This document shows positions 7,245 through 13,974 of a stretch of 64,000 bases of DNA, piece by piece. The stretch comes from Gillisella terrae (lineage in GTDB: Bacteria > Pseudomonadota > Alphaproteobacteria > Rhizobiales > Rhizobiaceae). The stretch lies in NCBI RefSeq assembly GCF_004801395.1, contig NZ_SSOA01000008.1:1-64000 (forward strand). Direction: 5' to 3'. Made by a program: the position numbers and the translations under genes. Below the pieces are notes generated by a model. That model was not told where the DNA came from. It ran no database searches and was given only the letters and a program-made list of their open reading frames with translations. Each line of letters begins with the position of its first letter. The first letter of the stretch is position 1.

Positions 7245-9149
7245 ATGACAATTAATAAAAATATTTTTACGGTATCGATTGCTGCGCTCATCATTGGCAT
7301 GGGCGCGCAAGCCGCATTTGCGTTTCAACAATCCCCCATGCTGGATGCAGAGGTGAAGGCGGGCAAGCTGCCGCCGGTTGATCAGCGTTTGCCAGCTCAT
7401 CCGCGTGTGCTGGATGTGGAAAGCATTGGCAAATTTGGCGGCACATGGCACCGCGCCTATAAAGGCCCCGGCGACCGCTGGGGACCGACCAAGCTGATTG
7501 AGGAGCGGGCGCTCAAATTCACCCAAGGGGCCGATGGCAAGCTAAAGATGATTCCGACCTTCATCGAAAGCTACAGCATGAGCCCGGATGGCAAGGAATT
7601 TACCTTCACGCTGCTCGACGGTTTGAAGTGGTCAGATGGCGTGCCTGTCACCACCGAAGACGTGAAGTTCTGGTACGAAGATGTCTTTATGAACAAGGAT
7701 ATCGTGCCGACCATTGATACGCTCTATGCGCCGGGCGGCAAGCCTTTGGAGGTGGAGATTGTTGATGGGCGCACCTTCAAGGTCAAATTTGCCCAGCCCT
7801 ATGTGTATTTCCTCACCATTTTGGCGAAAGATTCCACCGGCGAGCCAAGTCTCGATCGTCCATCCTTCATTATGCCGAAGCATTATCTGAAGAATTTCAT
7901 GCCGAAATATGCCGATAAGGCTGCCCTTGATAAGGTGGTGGCTGAAAAGGGCGTGAAGAAATGGTCTGACCTCTGGAGCTCCAAAGGACCGATTACGGCT
8001 TGGAACCAGAACCCCGATCTGCCTGTGATCACGCCGTGGAAAATTGTCACACCGCCGCCTGCCGATGTGATGGTGATGGAGCGCAACCCCTATTATTACA
8101 TGGTTGATAAGGCGGGCAATCAGCTGCCCTATATCGACCGGATTGAGCACAAGCTGTTTGACGGTCAGGAAAATTTCAACCTGATGGTCGTTCAAGGCCA
8201 GATCGACATGCAGCAGCGCTACACTTTCAATGGTGATTTCACCTTCTATAAAGAAAATGAAAAGCGCGGTGATTACAAGGTTTTGAAGTGGATCAATGCG
8301 GAAACCTGGTCTCTGGTGCCCAATCTCACCGTCAAGGATCCGGGCCTGAATGCGCTGATCAACAACATCGATTTCCGGCACGCCTTGAGCATTGCCATTG
8401 ATCGCGACACCATCAACGAATTGTCGCAATCGGGGCTTGGCAAGGCACGCTCTGCGTCGCCGGTTTCAAGTTCGCCCTATTATAATGAAGAGCTGGCCCA
8501 GCATTGGACCGAGCATGATGCGGATAAAGCCAACGAATTGCTCGACAAGATTGGCCTCACCAAGCGCGATGGCGATGGTTTCCGGCTGGACAAGGACGGC
8601 AAGCGGGTTTCCATTGTGGTGGAAACCTATCTGGATGCCTTTGCCAATACGCTGGAGATGATCCGCGATAATTGGCGTGACATTGGCGTGGAGCTGCTGC
8701 CGCGCGTGATTGACCGTACGCAATACGATTCCAATCGCGATAACAATAATTTCCAGATGCAATATACGCCGTTTGACCGGCTCTCGATTGTGCCTTCCGA
8801 TCCTCGCCTGATGCTGGGTGACGATGGTTATGCCGAGCAATATTACACCTGGTATCAAACCAAGGGTGCTTCCGGCATGGAGCCGCCGAAGGATTCGCCC
8901 ATTCGCTCGCTGTGGGCTGATTGGGATAAGGCGGCCGGTGCCAGCACGATTGAAGAGGCAGATGCTGCCACCAATCACATGATCAAAACCTTTGTGGAGC
9001 AGGGCTATGTCATTGGTTTGGTGGGTGAAACGCCAGCGCTGGTGATTGATAAAAACACCATGAAAAATGTCCGCGACGGTCTCATCAATGATGATGTGAC
9101 CCGTGGTGAAGGCATTGCCTATCCGGCGCAGTTCTACTTCGACAAATAA
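7245..9149 (+). CDS. ABC transporter substrate-binding protein, family 5 (oligopeptide/alpha-galactoside type)
   Basis: A 634-aa periplasmic protein. Start chosen at the ATG at 7245, four bases after GAGGAGGG. A signal peptide ends near AAFAFQQ (about residue 26), followed by the mature start KAGKLPPVDQRLPAHPRV that is typical of this large subclass. SBP_bac_5 features include the core around FTFTLLDGLKWSDGVPVTTEDV and the hinge IDFRHALSIAIDRDTINE. Family-5 proteins of this size in rhizobia (for example AgpA of Sinorhizobium) bind alpha-galactosides, so sugar ligands are well precedented. With the adjacent mannosidase I infer a mannoside ligand. It is separated from its permease genes by a repeat insertion at 9177-9340. 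Confidence 0.88.
   Translation: MTINKNIFTVSIAALIIGMGAQAAFAFQQSPMLDAEVKAGKLPPVDQRLPAHPRVLDVESIGKFGGTWHRAYKGPGDRWGPTKLIEERALKFTQGADGKLKMIPTFIESYSMSPDGKEFTFTLLDGLKWSDGVPVTTEDVKFWYEDVFMNKDIVPTIDTLYAPGGKPLEVEIVDGRTFKVKFAQPYVYFLTILAKDSTGEPSLDRPSFIMPKHYLKNFMPKYADKAALDKVVAEKGVKKWSDLWSSKGPITAWNQNPDLPVITPWKIVTPPPADVMVMERNPYYYMVDKAGNQLPYIDRIEHKLFDGQENFNLMVVQGQIDMQQRYTFNGDFTFYKENEKRGDYKVLKWINAETWSLVPNLTVKDPGLNALINNIDFRHALSIAIDRDTINELSQSGLGKARSASPVSSSPYYNEELAQHWTEHDADKANELLDKIGLTKRDGDGFRLDKDGKRVSIVVETYLDAFANTLEMIRDNWRDIGVELLPRVIDRTQYDSNRDNNNFQMQYTPFDRLSIVPSDPRLMLGDDGYAEQYYTWYQTKGASGMEPPKDSPIRSLWADWDKAAGASTIEEADAATNHMIKTFVEQGYVIGLVGETPALVIDKNTMKNVRDGLINDDVTRGEGIAYPAQFYFDK
7258..7267. promoter_or_regulatory. 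Palindromic site AAAATATTTT, copy 4 (inside the coding start)
   Basis: The palindrome covers codons 5-8 of the solute-binding protein (Asn-Lys-Asn-Ile-Phe). It lacks the TG prefix of the other three. Position just after a start codon would suit a roadblock operator, but AT-rich codons could also produce it by chance. Confidence 0.25.
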
Positions 9150-9176
9150 GCGGGCAGGGCACTGTTGCGGTTGTGC

Positions 9177-9340
9177 CAAAATCCCCTCCCCCAACCCTCC
9201 CCACAAGGGGGAGGGAGCAGGTTGAGTGCTTTGCCACCCTTGTGGCAGCTCACAAGAAGGGTTGGGGAATTTATCCGGTTGCCCGGAACGCCAACAGACT
9301 CCCTCCCCCTTGTGGGGAGGGCTGGGGAGGGGTCTTTTTT
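9177..9340. repeat. Intergenic inverted-repeat element inside the importer operon
   Basis: Two arms of about 33 bp (9182-9216 and 9300-9332), rich in CCCTCCCC and each containing CCACAAGGGGGAGGGA or its complement, enclose about 85 bp. A T-run follows the right arm. The same sequence theme (CCCCCACAAGG...GAGGGAGAT) recurs in the element at 38342-38644, which shows a dispersed family. It splits the 304-bp gap between binding protein and permease and could act as a partial terminator that keeps the binding protein in excess. Confidence 0.7.
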
Positions 9341-9453
9341 TAACGCCCAACTTCTCGATTCTGCATCCAAAAAATATTCGGCCAACCCCATCACGGGCTG
9401 GCCTGACGTTCTGAAATTGGAACCGGCGGGTGTCATCACCCGGAGGAGGAGCC

Positions 9454-10440
9454 ATGATCAACCTGATTGTCAGACGGATCCTGTGGGCCATACCCACATT
9501 GATTTTCGTCTCTTTTATATCTTTCGTCATCATCCAGCTGCCGCCGGGAGATTTTGTCACGGCCTATGTCGGACAATTGCGCCACAATGGTGAATATATC
9601 ACCGATGTGCAGGAAGCCCTGATGCGCCAGCAATACGGGCTGAATGATCCGATTGTGCTGCAATATTGGCGATGGATCAGTGCGATTATCTTCCATGGTG
9701 ATTTTGGCCGCTCGTTAGAGTGGAACATGGATGTCAAGGATATGATCTGGGATCGCCTGGGGCTCACGCTGGCCATCTCGTCGCTGTCCATGGTGTTTAC
9801 CTGGATCATTGCCATCCCGATTGGCGTCTACTCGGCCACCCGGCAATATTCTTTTCTCGATTATGTTTTCACCATCTTTGGCTTTATCGGCAAGGGCGTG
9901 CCGGAGTTTCTGCTGGCGCTGATTTTGATGTGGCTCAGTTTCACCTATTTCAATCTCGATGTCGGCGGGCTGTTTTCGGCTGAATATGCCTCGGCGCCGT
10001 GGTCCTGGGCGCGGTTTGTCAATCTGCTGTCACACCTTTGGGTGCCGGTGGTGGTGCTGGGGGTGAGCAGCACGGCGGGGCTGATCCGCGTGATGCGCGC
10101 CAATATGCTGGACGAAATTGGCAAACCCTATGTAGAAACCGCTTACGCCCAAGGCATGACCGAGCGGCAGGTGGTGTGGCGCTATCCGGTGCGTATTGCC
10201 CTCAATCCGTTTATCTCGACGGTTGGCTGGGCGCTGCCAGCGCTGTTTTCCGGCGATATTATTGCCGCCGTGGTGCTGAACCTGCCCACCACCGGCCCGC
10301 TTTTGCTCAAAGCGCTTCAGATGCAGGACATGTATCTGGCAGGCAGTTTCATTCTCATTCTCAGCGTGTTCACCGTGATCGGCACAATGTTATCCGACAT
10401 TCTGCTGGCCTGGTCCGACCCGCGCATTCGCTTCTCGTGA
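9454..10440 (+). CDS. ABC transporter permease, OppB/DppB type
   Basis: A 328-aa inner-membrane permease with about six membrane helices. The first helix is IPTLIFVSFISFVIIQLPPGDF, where LPPGD is the signature of OppB-type proteins. The coupling motif that contacts the ATPase is seen as YVETAYAQGMTERQVVWRYPVRIALNP. The ATG at 9454 has GGAGGAG just upstream. It pairs with the following OppC-type gene (7 bp further) to form the pore of the mannoside-type importer. Confidence 0.92.
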   Translation: MINLIVRRILWAIPTLIFVSFISFVIIQLPPGDFVTAYVGQLRHNGEYITDVQEALMRQQYGLNDPIVLQYWRWISAIIFHGDFGRSLEWNMDVKDMIWDRLGLTLAISSLSMVFTWIIAIPIGVYSATRQYSFLDYVFTIFGFIGKGVPEFLLALILMWLSFTYFNLDVGGLFSAEYASAPWSWARFVNLLSHLWVPVVVLGVSSTAGLIRVMRANMLDEIGKPYVETAYAQGMTERQVVWRYPVRIALNPFISTVGWALPALFSGDIIAAVVLNLPTTGPLLLKALQMQDMYLAGSFILILSVFTVIGTMLSDILLAWSDPRIRFS

Positions 10441-10447
10441 GGTGCCC

Positions 10448-11608
10448 ATGACCGACTTGACCCAAAGTTCTCAAGCTGTTGTGGAGCCAAAGCAGCCCCC
10501 CTTGGCGGCAAGCGTCAATAAGGAAGAAGCGCTCTACACCGCCAAGCCTTGGACGCTGATCTGGTGGCGGTTCAAAAAGCACAGATTAGCCTTTGCCTCG
10601 ATGATTTTTCTGGGCTTTTGCATTGTCATCACTGTGTTTGCCGATTTCATCTCGCCTTACAATCCGGGTGACATCAATAAGCTCAACACCTTTGTGCCGC
10701 CCACCCGTATTCACGTGATACATGATGGCAATCTGCAACGCCCGTTTATCTATGGCTTGAAGCGCAGCCGCGATCCTGAAACGGCGCGGGTGATCTATGT
10801 GGAAGACACTTCCAAGCCTTTGCCGATTTCGTTTTTCACCAAAGGCGATGCTTACGATCTTCTGGGTCTGTTTCCCACCAAGACACATTTGTTTGGTATT
10901 GAAGGCTCCAAGCAGAAGATCAACCTGATTGGCACGGATTCGCTGGGCCGCGATCTGTTTTCACGCATTCTCTATGGTGCCCGCGTCACGCTGTCTGCGG
11001 GCCTGATTGGCGTTGCCTTTGCCTTTTTCATCGGCATCTTCATGGGGGCTGTGTCCGGCTATTATGGCGGCGCGATTGATGGGGCGATCCAGCGGTTGAT
11101 GGAATTTATCCGCTCCATTCCCACCATTCCGCTGTGGATGGGTCTTGCGGCGGCGCTTCCAATCACCTGGGATCCGTTGCTAGTCTATGTGCTGATCACC
11201 ATTATTCTGGCCCTGATTGGCTGGACAAGCCTGGCGCGGGTGGTGCGTGGCCGGTTTTATTCGCTGAAAACCGAGGATTATATTTTGGCAGCGCGTCTAT
11301 CGGGTGCCAGCGAATATCGCATTGTTACCAAGCATATGCTGCCCGCCATGACCAGCCATATCATTGCTGCCACCACGCTTGCTGTGCCGGAAATGATTTT
11401 GGGCGAAACAGCCTTGAGCTTTTTGGGCCTTGGGCTTCGCCCGCCGGTGGTGTCCTGGGGTGTGTTGCTTCAGGATGCGCAAAACCTGCGCTCGATTGCG
11501 CTGGCACCGTGGCTGTTGGCTCCGGGCATTGCGATTATTTTTGTTGTTCTCGCCTTCAACTTCTTGGGCGACGGTCTGCGCGATGCCGCTGATCCCTATG
11601 GCCATTGA
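10448..11608 (+). CDS. ABC transporter permease, OppC/DppC type with large periplasmic loop
   Basis: A 386-aa permease. After a cytoplasmic N-terminus (about 1-45) and the first helix comes a long periplasmic segment (about 70-160) with the motif LIGTDSLGRDLFSRILYGARVTLSAG at its end, then the usual helices and the coupling motif DYILAARLSGASEYRIVTKHMLP. OppC proteins are normally near 300 aa; the extra loop with the FFTKGDAYDLLGLFPTKTHLFG-like region marks the sugar/large-substrate subclass. Start at the ATG at 10448 after GAGG; a GTG six bases earlier is in frame. Second pore subunit of the importer. Confidence 0.9.
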   Translation: MTDLTQSSQAVVEPKQPPLAASVNKEEALYTAKPWTLIWWRFKKHRLAFASMIFLGFCIVITVFADFISPYNPGDINKLNTFVPPTRIHVIHDGNLQRPFIYGLKRSRDPETARVIYVEDTSKPLPISFFTKGDAYDLLGLFPTKTHLFGIEGSKQKINLIGTDSLGRDLFSRILYGARVTLSAGLIGVAFAFFIGIFMGAVSGYYGGAIDGAIQRLMEFIRSIPTIPLWMGLAAALPITWDPLLVYVLITIILALIGWTSLARVVRGRFYSLKTEDYILAARLSGASEYRIVTKHMLPAMTSHIIAATTLAVPEMILGETALSFLGLGLRPPVVSWGVLLQDAQNLRSIALAPWLLAPGIAIIFVVLAFNFLGDGLRDAADPYGH

Positions 11609-11623
11609 GGAGGTAAGGAAACC

Positions 11624-12673
11624 ATGACTCATTCTCCCATGCCACTCGAGCGTATTCTGCAATTAAACGATGTCGGCGTTCACTTCCCCACGCGCGACGG
11701 TCTGGTCAAAGCCGTCAATGGCGTGTCTTATCACGTCAATCGCGGCGAGGTGCTGGGCATTGTTGGCGAAAGCGGCTCTGGTAAATCGGTGACGGCGCGC
11801 TCCATCATGCGGCTCTTGCCGAAAAACGCGGTGGATGCAGGTGGTTCGGTGCAGTTTCGCAAGCGCGACGGTGAAGAAATCGTGCTGTCTGAGCAGGAGC
11901 GACTTGGCAAAACCATGCGCAGTTTGCGCGGCGGCGACATCGGCATGGTGTTTCAGGAGCCGATGACGGCGCTCTCGCCCGTGCACACCATCGGCACCCA
12001 GATCATGCGCACGGTGATGTTGCATCAAAAGGTGTCCAAAGCACAGGCGCGCCAACGGGCGATCGAGCTTTTGACCAAGGTGCAAATGCCGCGCCCGCAG
12101 GAGATTGTTGATAATTACCCGCACCATCTCTCGGGCGGCATGCGCCAAAGAGCAATGATTGCCTTGGCGCTGGCCTGTGATCCCTGTCTGCTGATTGCTG
12201 ATGAGCCCACCACGGCGCTGGATGTGACCACGGAAGCGCAAATTCTGGAATTGCTGAAATCGCTTCAGCAAGAAATGGATATGGCGATTGTGTTCATCAC
12301 CCATAATTTTGGCGTGGTGGCCGATATCGCCGATCGGATTGCGGTGATGTATCTGGGCCGGGTTGTGGAAACCGGCACGGTGGATGAGATTTTTTACGAG
12401 CCGAAACATCCCTATACGCAAGCGCTTCTCGGCTCCATTCCACGGCTTGGCAAAAGCCATGGCAAACGCCTGCGCACCATCTCTGGCATGGTGCCAGACC
12501 CCTATAATGTGCCGTCCGGCTGTTCCTTCCATCCCCGCTGCGAACGGGCGGTGGCGGGCGTGTGCAATGTGCGTGCGCCCGATGTGGTGCAATATGACAG
12601 CGGCCAGATTGCCCGCTGTCATTATCCCGGAACCGATATGCCCGACCCTGATCGCATGGAGGCAGCCCAATGA
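11624..12673 (+). CDS. ABC transporter ATP-binding protein, OppD type
   Basis: A 349-aa ATPase. Walker A is GESGSGKS, the signature is LSGGMRQR, Walker B is [12 protein letters not shown], and the H-loop is ITHNFG. The C-terminus carries the oligopeptide-transporter extension with CSFHPRC. GAGGAGGTAAGG upstream gives a strong ribosome-binding site. It overlaps the next ATPase by 4 bp (ATGA). Together they power the importer formed with the genes at 7245-11608. Confidence 0.94.
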   Translation: MTHSPMPLERILQLNDVGVHFPTRDGLVKAVNGVSYHVNRGEVLGIVGESGSGKSVTARSIMRLLPKNAVDAGGSVQFRKRDGEEIVLSEQERLGKTMRSLRGGDIGMVFQEPMTALSPVHTIGTQIMRTVMLHQKVSKAQARQRAIELLTKVQMPRPQEIVDNYPHHLSGGMRQRAMIALALACDPCLLIADEPTTALDVTTEAQILELLKSLQQEMDMAIVFITHNFGVVADIADRIAVMYLGRVVETGTVDEIFYEPKHPYTQALLGSIPRLGKSHGKRLRTISGMVPDPYNVPSGCSFHPRCERAVAGVCNVRAPDVVQYDSGQIARCHYPGTDMPDPDRMEAAQ

Positions 12674-13737
12674 GCAATGCACTTCTCTCTCCGACATCCC
12701 AGGCTCTGGCCCCGATGGCAGAGGATACGCTTGTGTCTGTCCGCGAGGCCCGCAAGCATTTTCCCATTTATAAAGGTTGGATGCGCAAACAGGTTGGGAG
12801 CATCAAGGCCGTCGATGACATCAGCTTTGACATCAAGAAAGGTGAAACCTTTGGGCTGGTGGGCGAAAGCGGCTCAGGCAAATCCTCCATCGCCCGCCTG
12901 ATCCTGCGTGCCTATGATGTCAGCGGTGGCTCCATTCTGTTTCGCCGTGGTGATGGCTCGGTGGTGGATATCACCGCGCTCAATGACTTCGAGATGCGCG
13001 ATATTCGCCGCGAAATGCAGATGATTTTCCAAGACCCCTATTCGTCGCTCAATCCGCGCATGCGGCTTCTGGATCTGGTGGGCGAGCCTTTGGTCATTCA
13101 TGGGTGGGGAACGCCTGCCGAAATCCGCGACCGCGTGGCTGAGCTTTTGGGATTGGTGGGTCTGCGCCCCGAATATGTGATGCGCTATCCGCATGCGTTT
13201 TCGGGTGGCCAACGCCAGCGTATTGGTATTGCCCGTGCCTTGGCATTGAACCCCAGTTTTATCGCCGCCGATGAAGCCGTCTCGGCGCTGGATGTGTCGG
13301 TGGCGGCGCAAAACATCAACCTGATGCAGGATTTGCAGGAAAAATTCGGCCTGACCTATCTGTTCATCACCCATGATCTTGGGATGGTGGAGCATATCTC
13401 GGATCGGGTGGGGGTGATGTATCTGGGTCGGTTGATGGAGGTGGGGCCAACAGCCGAGATGTTTGCAAAGCCGCTGCATCCCTACACCGAGGCCCTGTTG
13501 GCTGCCGTGCCGCAGCCCGATCCGCGTGGAAATCGCCTGCGTAAGCGTGTGCCGCTGAAGGGCGAAATTGCCGATGCCATGAATGTGCCAAAAGGCTGCG
13601 CCTTTCATCCGCGTTGCCCCTATGCTGATCAGACCTGCCGCGATGAAGTGCCTGCACTTCGCAAGATGGCAGGTGGGAGGTTGGCACGATGCCACCACGC
13701 CGAAAAGCTCGATTTGACCGGCGTTGCCGCCTCATAA
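12670..13737 (+). CDS. ABC transporter ATP-binding protein, OppF type
   Basis: A 355-aa ATPase, last gene of the first importer operon. Walker A GESGSGKS, signature FSGGQRQR, and a Walker B region reading FIAADEAVSALD, in which the usual DEP is DEA; the catalytic glutamate remains. The C-terminal extension carries CAFHPRCPYADQTC. It follows the OppD-type gene with a 4-bp overlap, so translation is coupled. The 237 bp after it carry only a weak hairpin with a T-run near 13775-13810 and the leader of the next gene. Confidence 0.93.
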   Translation: MSNALLSPTSQALAPMAEDTLVSVREARKHFPIYKGWMRKQVGSIKAVDDISFDIKKGETFGLVGESGSGKSSIARLILRAYDVSGGSILFRRGDGSVVDITALNDFEMRDIRREMQMIFQDPYSSLNPRMRLLDLVGEPLVIHGWGTPAEIRDRVAELLGLVGLRPEYVMRYPHAFSGGQRQRIGIARALALNPSFIAADEAVSALDVSVAAQNINLMQDLQEKFGLTYLFITHDLGMVEHISDRVGVMYLGRLMEVGPTAEMFAKPLHPYTEALLAAVPQPDPRGNRLRKRVPLKGEIADAMNVPKGCAFHPRCPYADQTCRDEVPALRKMAGGRLARCHHAEKLDLTGVAAS

Positions 13738-13974
13738 ACAGTATAGCGCGCGCAAAGAGCATTGACTCTGAATGGGATTACATCATGCTGATCGCAGTGA
13801 TGCGGTTTTTTTGGTCTGTTTTCCCATCACGTTGATGCGATTTTACGGAATTTTGCCCGGCTTTTGTGCATTGCACCTTTGCGCGCGCGTTGACAGTGCT
13901 TATATTCCGTACCCTTGAACAGGCGGCTCTCGTGCTGCCTGACACTGCTTGTTGGGCCGCGTGAATATCTGACG

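Noticed and set aside
13775-13812. Terminator after the first importer operon
   Set aside because: CATCA/TGATG is only a 5-bp stem with a large loop before the T-run, too weak to list as a terminator.
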